DNA of 64,000 nucleotides from Lachnospiraceae bacterium (lineage in GTDB: Bacteria > Bacillota > Clostridia > Lachnospirales > Lachnospiraceae): the NCBI GenBank assembly GCA_028689655.1, contig JAQVCT010000007.1, positions 62,001 to 126,000 of the forward strand. Reading direction: 5' to 3'. The first letter of the stretch is position 1, and every line of letters begins with the position of its first letter. The notes under the pieces are model-generated. The model saw only the letters and a list, made by a program, of their open reading frames with translations. It did not search any database and was not told the origin of the DNA. This document shows, one piece after another, positions 32,849-42,633 of this stretch. Position numbers and translations under genes: made by a program.

Positions 32849-34732
32849 CTATGCCATGGCATTTTTGATCTTTGCCAGGATACTGTCTGTATCGATGCCA
32901 ATTTCTTTTTTCAGTAATTCTACATTGCCATGCTCCACGTATTCATCTGGAATAGCTATGGAGAGCAGCTCTGTATTCCAGTTCTTATTTTCCTTCATTT
33001 CCATATCACGAAGCTTGTCCATGCAGGCTCTCACCTTTTCTCCAAAGCCGCCGCTGGCCACATTCTCTTCCATGCTGACGATTAATTGATGATGTTCACA
33101 CAGATGGCCGATCATCTCCTCATCTATGGGTTTTACAAAACGGGCATTGACCAGTGTACAGGAATATCCCATCTCCTTTAAGGCTCTTCGCACTTCCACC
33201 CCGACCTTCACCATGCTTCCCACTGCCATCAGGGCGATATCAGACTCCTCATAGAGCATCTCCGCTTTTCCGTATTCTATGGGTGCACGGAACTCCGGCA
33301 GTCCATCGTAGGCTTCCCCTCTGGGGTAACGGAGAGCGATGGGTGCGCCGAAAGCCACTGCATATTTCAGCATATCGGATAATTCCCATTTATTCTTCGG
33401 TGCCATGATATGCATGTTGGGGATGGATGACAGAAAGGACAAGTCAAAAATACCCTGATGGGTCTCCCCGTCGCTGCCTACCAGCCCTGCCCTGTCAATG
33501 GCAAATATCACCGGCAGATTCTGAATACACACATCATGTAAGATCTGATCATACGCTCTCTGCAGGAAAGAGGAATAGATGGCTACGATGGGCTTCAATC
33601 CCCCAGCCGCAAGACCCGCTGCGAAAGTAACTGCGTGTTCCTCCGCGATTCCCACATCGAAGAACCGCTCCGGATATATATTATGAAACCGTTTTAATCC
33701 TGTGCCATCCGGCATAGCCGCTGTGATTGCCACCACTTTCTCATCTCTGGCACCCAGCTTTGTCATGACGGTGGAGAAGATATCGGTATAGTTCGCTTTT
33801 GTACGAGGCTTCGTGGGAAGTCCGGTCTCGATCTCAAAGGGTTCTGCCCCATGGAATCTTGCAGGATGCTTTTCTGCCGGCGCGTAACCTTTTCCCTTAT
33901 GGGTGGATACATGGACGATCACCGCCGTCTTACATCTCCTGGCGTCCTTGAATACCGATATCATATCCTGAATATTATGTCCATCCACCGGTCCCAGATA
34001 AGTAATGCCCATATCCTCGAACATCATCCCCGGGATGACCAGCTGTTTAAAGCTGCCCTTCGCACGTCTGATGCTCTTTACAAGCGCATCTCCATTTTTT
34101 ACCGACTTTAATTTATCATAAATTCCTTTTTTCAATTCCAGATATCCATCATTGGTACGGATACTGTTGAGATATTTGGGAACACCACCTACATTTTCAG
34201 AGATTGACATATTATTATCATTCAATACGATGATAAAGTTGGATTCCAGTCTGGCTGCATTATTCAATGCCTCATATACCATGCCCCCGGTGAAGGAACC
34301 ATCTCCGATGACGGACACGATGGTATTCTTCTCCCCCTTCAGATCTCTGGCTTTTACCAGCCCCAGTCCTGCGGAGAGGGAGGTGGAACTGTGTCCCGTG
34401 TCAAAGCTGTCACAGGGACTCTCTTTCCTCTTGGGAAATCCGCTCATACCGCCAAATTTACGAAGATTTTCAAATCCGTCTCTGCGTCCGGTGAGGAGTT
34501 TATGGGTATAGGACTGATGTCCCACATCCCAGATGATCTTATCCTCCGGTAGATTCAGACTCAGGTGCAGTGCCATGGTAAGTTCCACCGCACCCAGGTT
34601 AGACCCCAGATGTCCCCCGGTAACGCTGATCTTTTCGATTAAAAATTGTCTGATTTCCTCAGCCAATTCACCGTACTGACTGCTGTCGATCTTTTTAATA
34701 TCATTTGCTTCTTTTATGTTCTCTAAAATCAT
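32849..34732 (-). CDS. dxs: 1-deoxy-D-xylulose-5-phosphate synthase
   Basis: First step of the MEP isoprenoid pathway: pyruvate plus glyceraldehyde-3-phosphate give DXP, using thiamine diphosphate. It has GHLGSNLGAVELTMALH, the TPP site GDGSFTGGMVYEALNNAA...NDNNMSIS, the central transketolase motif GIAEEHAVTFAAGLA and DRAGLVGSDGETHQGIFDLS. Full length at 627 residues. It follows ispA by 13 bases. Confidence 0.97.
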   Translation of the reverse strand: MILENIKEANDIKKIDSSQYGELAEEIRQFLIEKISVTGGHLGSNLGAVELTMALHLSLNLPEDKIIWDVGHQSYTHKLLTGRRDGFENLRKFGGMSGFPKRKESPCDSFDTGHSSTSLSAGLGLVKARDLKGEKNTIVSVIGDGSFTGGMVYEALNNAARLESNFIIVLNDNNMSISENVGGVPKYLNSIRTNDGYLELKKGIYDKLKSVKNGDALVKSIRRAKGSFKQLVIPGMMFEDMGITYLGPVDGHNIQDMISVFKDARRCKTAVIVHVSTHKGKGYAPAEKHPARFHGAEPFEIETGLPTKPRTKANYTDIFSTVMTKLGARDEKVVAITAAMPDGTGLKRFHNIYPERFFDVGIAEEHAVTFAAGLAAGGLKPIVAIYSSFLQRAYDQILHDVCIQNLPVIFAIDRAGLVGSDGETHQGIFDLSFLSSIPNMHIMAPKNKWELSDMLKYAVAFGAPIALRYPRGEAYDGLPEFRAPIEYGKAEMLYEESDIALMAVGSMVKVGVEVRRALKEMGYSCTLVNARFVKPIDEEMIGHLCEHHQLIVSMEENVASGGFGEKVRACMDKLRDMEMKENKNWNTELLSIAIPDEYVEHGNVELLKKEIGIDTDSILAKIKNAMA

Positions 34733-34745
34733 AGGATGAACTCCT

Positions 34746-35648
34746 CTATTTTTCTCGCGTGATCAATGCGCGTAATAATGCATCCAAAAATTCATTTCTG
34801 GCGGTAAAAGAATCTAACAGTGCAATTGCTTCCTCTGAAAGCTTTCTCACATCCTGTTTTGACTTTTCCACACCTTCTATGGTCACATAGGTGGTCTTAT
34901 GATTCTTCTCATCACTTCCCACCCGTTTTCCCAGGACTTCCAGGCTGCTGGTAATGTCCAGAATATCATCCTGAATCTGAAATGCGATTCCCACATTGTA
35001 AGCGATCCGTTCCACATCTGCGATCTGCTGCTCTGTGGCACCCGCCAGTGTGGCGCCGATCATCATGGCGGACTGAATCAGTGCTGCGGTCTTATTGGCA
35101 TGAATATACAGTAACTGCTCCTTCGTCACCTGATCTCCCATATCCTCCGCCTCAATATCCGCTACCTGACCGCCTACCATTCCGTAGATTCCGGCCTTTC
35201 CAGCCAGAATAGAAAATGCTTTTCCCACGTTTTCATTGCCCGGCTCTATCTGAAACGCCCTGGAGGCGATCTCAAATGCATAATTCAATAAGGCATCTCC
35301 TGCAAGAATTGCCATACATTCCCCATATACCACATGGGTGGTCTTTCTGCCTCTTCGGTATTCATCATTATCCATAGCGGGCAGATCGTCGTGCACCAGG
35401 GAATAGGTGTGTATCATTTCCAGTGCAACCATGAAAGGCTCCACCACCTTGCCCGTTCCACCGAATAACCGATATGTCTCCTCCATGAGCATGGGACGCA
35501 ATCGCTTTCCCCCGCTGAGAACACTGTAATTCATGGCTCCTATGACTGTTTTCGCATATCCTTTTTCTTCCGGCAGACAGGACTGGATCAAGGCTTCTAT
35601 CTGCGCTACTTTCCCATCTCTTTCTTCCTTAAACTCTCTAGAATCCAT
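34746..35648 (-). CDS. ispA: Farnesyl/geranyl diphosphate synthase (IspA)
   Basis: Condenses isopentenyl diphosphate with allylic diphosphates. The first Asp-rich motif is DDLPAMDNDEYRRGRKTTH and the second QDDILDITSS; GKRLRPML precedes them. Length 300 fits IspA. It overlaps the end of xseB by 11 bases. The xseB-ispA-dxs order is conserved in Firmicutes. Confidence 0.95.
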   Translation of the reverse strand: MDSREFKEERDGKVAQIEALIQSCLPEEKGYAKTVIGAMNYSVLSGGKRLRPMLMEETYRLFGGTGKVVEPFMVALEMIHTYSLVHDDLPAMDNDEYRRGRKTTHVVYGECMAILAGDALLNYAFEIASRAFQIEPGNENVGKAFSILAGKAGIYGMVGGQVADIEAEDMGDQVTKEQLLYIHANKTAALIQSAMMIGATLAGATEQQIADVERIAYNVGIAFQIQDDILDITSSLEVLGKRVGSDEKNHKTTYVTIEGVEKSKQDVRKLSEEAIALLDSFTARNEFLDALLRALITREK

Positions 35649-35883
35649 TTAGTTTCCCACTCTCATCTATCACTAAGACTTTTTTCTCTACTTTATCTAT
35701 GGTATCATTGCAGGCCTTTAATAATTCCATGCCCTTTTTATATTCCTGAAAAGCTTCCTCCAGGGTAATATCCTGACTTTCCAGCTTTCCGATCGTCTCA
35801 TTCAGTTCAGAAAAAGCTTCCTCCAGGGAAATTTCATTTTCCTCTGTCTCCGGAGGTTTCTGATTACTCTTTGCCTTCGCCAT
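35638..35883 (-). CDS. xseB: Exonuclease VII small subunit
   Basis: An 81-residue helical protein with the family core LEEAFSELNETIGKLESQDI and LEEAFQEYKKGMELLKACND. It binds the XseA coiled coil. It lies 79 bases after xseA and overlaps ispA. Confidence 0.93.
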   Translation of the reverse strand: MAKAKSNQKPPETEENEISLEEAFSELNETIGKLESQDITLEEAFQEYKKGMELLKACNDTIDKVEKKVLVIDESGKLNGF

Positions 35884-35962
35884 ATACGCTCCTTATTTTG
35901 TTCTGTTTCCTTTATCTATCTCTGTCTGTCTCTGTCTTTGTCTGTAATTGCTCCGTCCAGCA

Positions 35963-37177
35963 TCAGGAATATTCCCTGCTGATCTGATGCTTTTCCATGA
36001 CTTTCGTCAGCAGTTCTCCGTTTTTCAACTGAATGTGCACCTGCTGTCCGATGATGACCTGATCCACATCTGTGACGGTCTTTCCCCGGTCATCACTGGC
36101 GTAGGAAAATCCCTGGTTCAATTTATCCAGCGGAGACAATCCTTTTAGCTGCTCAATATAAATTTCCAACTGGTGTCTTTTTTTTAGCAGGATCTGTTTC
36201 ATGCTGTCCTGGAGATGTCCCTCCAGCTGCATGGCAAGCGTCCTTTTCTCCCGAATCTGACTTACGGGGCTCAGGAGCTGCAGTTTTAATCGATACTGCT
36301 CCATTCTGCTCTTGTAACGCTCTATTCTATTCTCAAATAAACGCATCAGGTTGATGCGGTAATCTTCTAATTTACGTTGCAGTTCACGCACATCCTGAAC
36401 TGCTAATTCTGCCGCTGCAGATGGTGTCGGAGCACGAAGATCCGCCACATAATCTGCGATGGTGGTGTCAGTCTCATGCCCTACCGCGGAGATGATGGGA
36501 ATCTCACATTCAAAGATTGCCTGTGCTACCGCCCTCTCATTGAACGCCCACAGATCCTCGATGGAACCACCGCCCCGCCCTACGATCATGGCATCCACAC
36601 CCACATGCTCCAGTGCGTGAATCCCCTTTATGATGCTTTCCGCTGCCTGGTCACCCTGTACGATGGCAGGATATAGAATAATCTGCAGGTAAGGATTCCG
36701 TCTGCCGGCAATATTGATGATATCCTGTACCGCCGCACCTGTCGGCGCCGTTACCACGCCCAGTCTCTTACAGTAGGTGGGAATCGGACGCTTATATTCC
36801 GCTGCGAACATTCCCATCTCGGACAACTCTTCTTTTAACTTTTGAAACCTTTCATACAACAGACCTGCCCCATCTAAAGTGATGGTTCTGGCATACATCT
36901 GATATTTTCCATCCCGCTCATAGACATCGATGCTGCCGCCTACGATGATCTGCTGTCCCTCCTGCATCTGGAACTTCAGTCCCGCGCGGTTCCCGGCGAA
37001 CATTACACAAGCCAGCGTTCCCTTTTGATCCTTTAACGTAAAATAAATATGTCCAGACGAGTGATACTTACAATTGCTCACTTCCCCCTTGATATAGATG
37101 GAAGCCAGCAAAAAATCCTGTGCGAACATATTTTTAATATACGAATTTACTTGTGCAACTGAATATACATTTTTCAT
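35963..37177 (-). CDS. xseA: Exonuclease VII large subunit
   Basis: Degrades single-stranded DNA to oligonucleotides. It has the N-terminal OB fold (LASIYIKGEVSNCKYHSSGH), the catalytic core with GVVTAPTGAAVQDIINIAGR and GRGGGSIEDLWAFNE, SAVGHETDTTIADYVADLRAPTPSAAA in pieces, and a C-terminal coiled coil. Length 404 is normal. It is the third gene after nusB, with no folD between. Confidence 0.95.
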   Translation of the reverse strand: MKNVYSVAQVNSYIKNMFAQDFLLASIYIKGEVSNCKYHSSGHIYFTLKDQKGTLACVMFAGNRAGLKFQMQEGQQIIVGGSIDVYERDGKYQMYARTITLDGAGLLYERFQKLKEELSEMGMFAAEYKRPIPTYCKRLGVVTAPTGAAVQDIINIAGRRNPYLQIILYPAIVQGDQAAESIIKGIHALEHVGVDAMIVGRGGGSIEDLWAFNERAVAQAIFECEIPIISAVGHETDTTIADYVADLRAPTPSAAAELAVQDVRELQRKLEDYRINLMRLFENRIERYKSRMEQYRLKLQLLSPVSQIREKRTLAMQLEGHLQDSMKQILLKKRHQLEIYIEQLKGLSPLDKLNQGFSYASDDRGKTVTDVDQVIIGQQVHIQLKNGELLTKVMEKHQISREYS

Positions 37178-37242
37178 ATTTCACCCTTGGCAAATTACCT
37201 GCGTCACTAAAGTGACTCCGTGCCATACGCCTGTTTCGCAGT

Positions 37243-37641
37243 CTAGGCAAACTTAGCTAATATTCCATTTACGAAGGAGGGTGAACCATCCTGTCCAAAT
37301 TTTTTAGCCAGTTCCACAGCCTCATTGATTGCAACGGAAACAGGGACATCCTCGTCATCACGGATCTCATATACTGCCAGGCGTAAGATCGTGAGATCCA
37401 CTTTGCCCATACGATCCGTTTTCCAGCCTTCCGCTACCTCATTGATGGCAACGTCAATTTCCTTTTTCTTTGCCACGATTCTTTCGTATTTCTGTGAGAT
37501 GTAAGCCTCATCTGTCTCGGATACCTCTTTGTCATTATCCTCAAAAAATAACCTGATCTGTTCCGGCATATCTTCCTGTTTATTAAATTCAATGCGGAAC
37601 AGCAGCTTGAACACCTGCTCTCTTAATTCTCTTCTTCCCAT
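37243..37641 (-). CDS. nusB: Transcription antitermination factor NusB
   Basis: All-helical RNA-binding protein that, with NusE, supports rRNA antitermination. It has the start GRRELREQVFKLLFRIEFN and the end VAINEAVELAKKFGQDGSPS followed by FVNGILAK. Length 132. It follows the Asp23 gene by 10 bases. Confidence 0.95.
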   Translation of the reverse strand: MGRRELREQVFKLLFRIEFNKQEDMPEQIRLFFEDNDKEVSETDEAYISQKYERIVAKKKEIDVAINEVAEGWKTDRMGKVDLTILRLAVYEIRDDEDVPVSVAINEAVELAKKFGQDGSPSFVNGILAKFA

Positions 37642-37651
37642 TACGTTTCCT

Positions 37652-38038
37652 CTACTTCTCGTCAGCCATATGGATGCTTGCTATACGTATATTTACATCG
37701 GCAACTTCCAGGCCTGTCATATTTTCAATGGCTGTCTTCACTTTATCCTGGACTTTCTGGCAGGTAGCCGGAATATTGTATCCGTATTCGAGAGTAACCG
37801 AGAGATCAGCCTTTACCACGCCGTTGATCACATCCACTTTTACCCCTTTTGTCAGCTTCTTCATACCCACTTTACTCATCAATTCGTTGGTAATATTCCC
37901 GATCATTGCGGATACGCCTTCCACTTCCGTAGCTGCGATACTTGCGATCATAGCTACCACGTCGTCTGCGATTTTAACAGAACCAATATTTTCATCACCT
38001 TTTAATGTGTAACCATTTCTTTCCATTTCTTTTTCCAT
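37652..38038 (-). CDS. Asp23/Gls24 family protein (YqhY-like)
   Basis: Small cytosolic envelope-stress protein family. It has GSVKIADDVVAMIASIAATE and VNIRIASIHM, and in between a predicted alpha-beta fold. The yqhY-nusB pair is conserved across Firmicutes, and YqhY is linked to acetyl-CoA carboxylase control in Bacillus. This is the likely first gene of the nusB-dxs-recN operon. Confidence 0.9.
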   Translation of the reverse strand: MEKEMERNGYTLKGDENIGSVKIADDVVAMIASIAATEVEGVSAMIGNITNELMSKVGMKKLTKGVKVDVINGVVKADLSVTLEYGYNIPATCQKVQDKVKTAIENMTGLEVADVNIRIASIHMADEK

Positions 38039-38107
38039 AGGAAAACCTCCTTTGCACTTTGCCTATAGTATACCAAATGATTTTTTTTTTGCATAGTTTT
38101 ATTTTAT

Positions 38108-38143
38108 GATGTAAGGGTCAAAAGGTGTTTTGCCCCTTACATC
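38108..38143. other. Stem-loop after the transglutaminase-like gene
   Basis: GATGTAAGGG and CCCTTACATC are perfect 10-base arms with inner CAAAA/TTTTG pairing. It overlaps the stop codon region. No T run follows on the minus strand, so it is a possible 3' stabiliser or weak terminator. Confidence 0.55.
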
Positions 38144-39530
38144 AGAGCCAGAAGGTAAACGTCAGCTGTTCCTCACTGGTGGCATAGGCGATGGTCTGTG
38201 TATCTCGCTGCAACAGCTGAAAGACCACCTGCTCCTCTATGAGTTTTTTTCTTATCTGTTGATAAACAGATGCGTCACTGCATTTTAATGTGACAAATCC
38301 CTGCCCACTGTCATATGCCTTCTGAAATAAGGATGCCACTTTGTCCCCATCATAAGCTTCAAAGTAAGCCCCTTCCCGCACATAATAATTATCTTTTGTG
38401 GCAATACATCTTGGCATGGGCACGATATTATCGATCACATGAGTGGTGCAGAGCTGGTCTGTGGTCACACAGAGATAATCATAATTGATCCTGCCCACCA
38501 TTTTGCTGTTGATCACGTCCGTCGCCGAACCCTCCTCCGTGTCCTCCCCATTGGGACGCAGTTGGGATTCCGATGGAGCCGCTCCCTCCAGCTGGTAAAA
38601 AGCATCCCCCCATGTGGCATCCACATAGTAGTAATCTCCATCCAGCTGCACCAGATTCCAGGCATGCCCCTCACCGGAATCCACAGTGCCGATGACCAGT
38701 GTTGCCGGAATATCGATCTCATTCAGCAGATACTGCATGGTCTTTGCATATCCCTGGCAAACGGATGCGCCGTAGACAAAGACGGAGCAGATATTCTGGT
38801 TCTCCTTTGCCTCCAAATCATACTCCGTATGACTGATGACATACTCATAGATATATTTCACCTTATGATAATCATCTGCTGTGGTATCCAGGCCTCTGAG
38901 GCACTGCACTACATATTCCTGTATTTTTCCCTGCATTTCCCGGATCGTACCCTGATCCATGGTATAAGTTCCAGTGAAAGCCACACGGCGTACCATCTCA
39001 TTTACCGAATATTTCGTATAGGTATATCCTGTCACATAGAAGATCTCCGGATGATCGCTCATCACACATTGAAAGATTCTGTCAATGACCTGTATATCTG
39101 TACTGCATAGTATGATATCCCCTGCCTGATTGGCAAGGATCGTATAGATCTCCACATATAACTGTCTCTGCTGTTCCAGATTCAACAGATCATAGGCATA
39201 GTTCCCCTTCTGATCATCCAACAGCTGTTCCATGGCTGCATCTGTCAATCCCAGATCTTCCCGTGCCTGCATCTCTTCTTTGGTGGTACTTTCATCCAAT
39301 GCAGTTATGCTGTCATTTTTTTCTTCCAAATCTTTCGTATTGTAGAGTGCATCATTCTGTTGGTTATCTGCTGTATGATTCTTTTCGTTTTTCTGGTCTT
39401 TGTCCGTGAAACTGTCCAATCGTTCCTTCACACTGTTCCAATCATCTGTGAGGGACGATCTTCTGGTACATCCAAAGGCTGCCCATACGATAACACATGT
39501 TATTATTAAAAATACCAAAGATTTTTTCAT
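38142..39530 (-). CDS. Transglutaminase-like lipoprotein
   Basis: The signal peptide ends at AAFGC (lipidated Cys21), so it is anchored outside the membrane. Residues ~25-95 are a polar linker. The transglutaminase-like core has VCQGYAKTMQYLLNE (catalytic Cys), GEGHAWNLVQLDG (His) and YYVDATWGD (Asp), so the triad is complete. Substrate is unknown; such proteins may act on cell-wall or surface proteins as cross-linkers or peptidases. It lies 4 bases downstream of prfC. Confidence 0.88.
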   Translation of the reverse strand: MKKSLVFLIITCVIVWAAFGCTRRSSLTDDWNSVKERLDSFTDKDQKNEKNHTADNQQNDALYNTKDLEEKNDSITALDESTTKEEMQAREDLGLTDAAMEQLLDDQKGNYAYDLLNLEQQRQLYVEIYTILANQAGDIILCSTDIQVIDRIFQCVMSDHPEIFYVTGYTYTKYSVNEMVRRVAFTGTYTMDQGTIREMQGKIQEYVVQCLRGLDTTADDYHKVKYIYEYVISHTEYDLEAKENQNICSVFVYGASVCQGYAKTMQYLLNEIDIPATLVIGTVDSGEGHAWNLVQLDGDYYYVDATWGDAFYQLEGAAPSESQLRPNGEDTEEGSATDVINSKMVGRINYDYLCVTTDQLCTTHVIDNIVPMPRCIATKDNYYVREGAYFEAYDGDKVASLFQKAYDSGQGFVTLKCSDASVYQQIRKKLIEEQVVFQLLQRDTQTIAYATSEEQLTFTFWL

Positions 39531-39534
39531 TTAC

Positions 39535-41130
39535 TTAGTTCCGTCCAAATTCTGATAATACCAGACCTTTGTTACGATCCAGTGTCATACCGATACTCCA
39601 CTGATTTACAAACAGTAACAGCGGATTGTCTTTCAGATCCTTGATTTTCTTCATATCTGATGTACCCACCAGACCCTGCAGATCAACTTCCTCTTTATTC
39701 TCGATCCATCGAATATACTCATACGGAAGATTCTCCAGCTTGATCTCTACGTTATATTCATTTTCCAGTCTGTATTTCAGTACATCGAACTGCAGTACAC
39801 CTACCACACCTACGATGATCTCCTCCATACCTGTGTTGTATTCCTGGAATATCTGTATAGCACCTTCCTGTGCGATCTGGGAAACCCCCTTCATGAATTG
39901 TTTTCGTTTCATGGTATCGACCTGACGTACTCTGGCAAAATGCTCCGGTGCGAAAGTTGGGATTCCCTCATAGACAATATTTTCTTTTGGCATACAGATG
40001 GTATCACCGATGGAGAAAATACCGGGGTCGAACACTCCAATGATATCTCCCGCGTATGCCTCGTTTAGAATCTTTCTCTCATCTGCCATGATCTGCTGGG
40101 GCTGGGAAAGGCGCATGACCTTACCGCCCTGCACATGCTTCACTTCCATGCCCGCATCAAATTTACCGGAACAGATTCTCATAAAAGCGATCCTGTCGCG
40201 GTGTGCCTTGTTCATATTAGCCTGAATCTTAAATACAAAGGCGGAGAAATCATTCTCCGTGGGCTGTATCAGTCCATTGTTGGACATTCTGGGCAATGGT
40301 GTGGTGGTCATTTTCAGAAAATGCTGTAAGAAAATTTCCACGCCAAAGTTGGTCAGTGCAGAGCCAAAGAATACAGGCGTCAGCTCCCCCTTTTGGATCT
40401 GTTCCAGATCATACTCTGCGGCGGCACCATCCAGCAGGTCAATCTCGTCCTCCAGCTGCTGTTTGAATTCCGGTGTGATGGTACTGGTAAGCAATGCCTC
40501 ATCCTCCACCGGAATAATGGTGGTATCACCTTCCTTCGTCCCCTTTTCTGTATCAGAATAGGTCACAACGCAGCGTTCCTCCCGCTCATAGATTCCTTTG
40601 AATCGTTTACCGGAACCGATTGGCCAGTTGACAGGACAGGTGGCGATTCCCAACTCTTTTTCGATCTGATCCAGCAGATCAAAGGTGTCATTGGCATCCC
40701 GATCCATCTTATTGATAAATGTGAAGATGGGGATCTTTCTCATGACACAGACCTTGAATAATTTGCGGGTCTGTGCCTCCACACCTTTGGATGCATCGAT
40801 CACCATCACTGCGGAATCCGCTGCCATCAATGTACGATAGGTGTCCTCCGAGAAGTCCTGATGCCCTGGTGTATCCAGGATATTGATACAGAAATCATCG
40901 TATTCGAACTGCAATACGGAAGAAGTAACTGAGATACCTCTCTCCTTTTCAATCTCCATCCAGTCCGATACCGCATGTTTTGCTGTGGCTTTACCCTTGA
41001 CGCTTCCCGCCTGGTTAATCGCTCCTCCATATAGTAAAAATTTCTCTGTCAATGTTGTCTTTCCCGCATCCGGGTGAGAGATGATAGCGAATGTCCTTCT
41101 TCTCTTTATCTGTGTATCATAATTACTCAC
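39535..41130 (-). CDS. prfC: Peptide chain release factor 3
   Basis: GTPase that removes RF1/RF2 from the ribosome after peptide release. The G domain has SHPDAGKTTLTEK, the RGISVTSSV switch, DTPGHQDF and NKMD, followed by the RF3 domains II and III. The start is GTG at 41130, giving VSNYDTQIKRRRTF, with GGAGG nine bases upstream; the ATG-like extension to 41187 has no support. Length 531 is standard. Confidence 0.96.
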   Translation of the reverse strand: MSNYDTQIKRRRTFAIISHPDAGKTTLTEKFLLYGGAINQAGSVKGKATAKHAVSDWMEIEKERGISVTSSVLQFEYDDFCINILDTPGHQDFSEDTYRTLMAADSAVMVIDASKGVEAQTRKLFKVCVMRKIPIFTFINKMDRDANDTFDLLDQIEKELGIATCPVNWPIGSGKRFKGIYEREERCVVTYSDTEKGTKEGDTTIIPVEDEALLTSTITPEFKQQLEDEIDLLDGAAAEYDLEQIQKGELTPVFFGSALTNFGVEIFLQHFLKMTTTPLPRMSNNGLIQPTENDFSAFVFKIQANMNKAHRDRIAFMRICSGKFDAGMEVKHVQGGKVMRLSQPQQIMADERKILNEAYAGDIIGVFDPGIFSIGDTICMPKENIVYEGIPTFAPEHFARVRQVDTMKRKQFMKGVSQIAQEGAIQIFQEYNTGMEEIIVGVVGVLQFDVLKYRLENEYNVEIKLENLPYEYIRWIENKEEVDLQGLVGTSDMKKIKDLKDNPLLLFVNQWSIGMTLDRNKGLVLSEFGRN

Positions 41131-41259
41131 TTTGTGTCGTCCTCCGTACTGTATTATCTGTATCCTTATTGCTTCTATTTCATTCAAAATACATGTTATT
41201 ATCTTGTCTCAAATTATTTAATCCTGTTTTAATTTAGCTTGCTTATCAATAACAAATTT

Positions 41260-41355
41260 ATTTCCTATTGGCAGCATCTTTGATACTGCTAATATCCGAA
41301 GCAAAGTGTCAGTAAAGTAGTGTCGACATAAGCGTGTCGAAGACACTTTGTTCTC
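41260..41355 (-). repeat. Dispersed structured intergenic repeat, copy B
   Basis: Reverse complement of copy A at 6241-6339. Both hairpins are kept: GTGTC-TTC-GACAC is perfect here where copy A has one G-T pair, and TATTGGCAGCATC pairs with GATACTGCTAATA around TTT. It directly follows the deoB stop, in the orientation of deoB transcription, so it could also serve as its 3' end. Confidence 0.85.
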
Positions 41356-41369
41356 TTACTTTCATTTGC

Positions 41370-42524
41370 TTATTGCAGCATACTGGTTCCCTTGATCTTC
41401 TGCGCTACGCCAAAGTAATCCAGCACTGTGGCTCCGATATCAGAGAACGTCTCTCTGGTACCCAGATTCTCAGGTGCTACGTTCCTGCCATACATGATGA
41501 ATGGAGTGTACTCTCTGGAGTGATCTGTGGATACGGTGTAACCTGGGTCGCATCCATGGTCAGCGGTGAGCATCAGAATATCATCCTCTCTTATTTTGCC
41601 CAGAATTTCCGGTAATTTTTCATCAAAATAAGTAAGCGCCTTTGCATATCCATCAATATTATTCCGATGACCATATAGCATATCATAATCTACCAGGTTG
41701 ATAAAGCATAATCCTTCAAAATCCTTATCCATATAGACAAGTGTTTTTTCGATTCCCTCTTCATTGCCATGAGTGTAGGTAAATTCTGTGATTCCTTTTC
41801 CAACGAAGATATCTTTGATCTTGCCCACTGCGATCACATCATACTTGGCATCACTCAACTGATCCAGCATGGTGACATCCGGTGGCAATAAGGAATAATC
41901 ATGGCGGTTAGAAGTTCTGGTATAATTTCCACTGGTGCCGGTAAATGGTCTGGCGATCACACGTCCAACACCATGTTTTCCCTGCAGCATCTCCCGCGCC
42001 TTTGCGCAATAGTCATACAATGTCTCCAGGGGAACTACATCCTCATGGGCAGCGATTTGGAATACACTGTCCGCGGAAGTATAGACGATGAGATTTCCCG
42101 TCTTCACATGTTCATCCCCGTATTCTTTGATCACTTCCGTACCGGAATAAGGCTTGTTGCATAGCACACCGCGTCCGGTCATGGCACTGAATTCATCCAG
42201 CACTTCCTGGGGAAATCCATTGGGATAGGCGGGCAGTGGATTCGGGGAATAGATGCCGGCGATTTCCCAGTGTCCGATGGTGGTATCCTTTCCCCTGGAT
42301 GCCTCCTTCATTCTGGCAACACATGCCGTCGGAGTCGCAACACCCTCTCTGCAATCTACCCCCTCAATATTGAACAGTCCCAGCTTTGCCATATTAGGCA
42401 TATGAAAATAAGGACTGGTGGAACAGGAACGGATGGTATTGGTTCCTTTATCTCCGTAGTCTGCAGCATCCGGCATTTCACCGATTCCGAAACTGTCCAT
42501 AACAATTAAAAATACTCTCTTCAT
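41370..42524 (-). CDS. deoB: Phosphopentomutase
   Basis: Interconverts (deoxy)ribose-1- and 5-phosphates in nucleoside salvage. It has the alkaline-phosphatase-superfamily start VFLIVMDSFGIGEMPDA (metal Asp), GHWEIAG with the catalytic Thr region upstream (GKDTTIGH), and TADHGCDP near the end. Length 384 is normal. It appears to have its own promoter with a 5'-terminal hairpin. Confidence 0.96.
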   Translation of the reverse strand: MKRVFLIVMDSFGIGEMPDAADYGDKGTNTIRSCSTSPYFHMPNMAKLGLFNIEGVDCREGVATPTACVARMKEASRGKDTTIGHWEIAGIYSPNPLPAYPNGFPQEVLDEFSAMTGRGVLCNKPYSGTEVIKEYGDEHVKTGNLIVYTSADSVFQIAAHEDVVPLETLYDYCAKAREMLQGKHGVGRVIARPFTGTSGNYTRTSNRHDYSLLPPDVTMLDQLSDAKYDVIAVGKIKDIFVGKGITEFTYTHGNEEGIEKTLVYMDKDFEGLCFINLVDYDMLYGHRNNIDGYAKALTYFDEKLPEILGKIREDDILMLTADHGCDPGYTVSTDHSREYTPFIMYGRNVAPENLGTRETFSDIGATVLDYFGVAQKIKGTSMLQ

Positions 42525-42565
42525 ATGATTACCTCATTTCTATTGACTTTTATACATTCACACAA

Positions 42566-42609
42566 AAGATAAAGCAAGAGAACACTCTTGCTTTATCTTC
42601 TATATTATA
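42566..42609 (-). promoter_or_regulatory. deoB: deoB -10 box and 5' hairpin
   Basis: A minus-strand TATAAT at 42604-42609 lies just ahead of a perfect 15-base stem, AAGATAAAGCAAGAG, over a 4-base loop (42566-42599), followed by TTTTGTG. It may be a 5'-terminal stabilising hairpin, or a terminator for the upstream spoIIIA transcript. The -35 box is poor. Confidence 0.6.
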
Positions 42610-42633
42610 CCTTAACTGACACAGATTAACACC

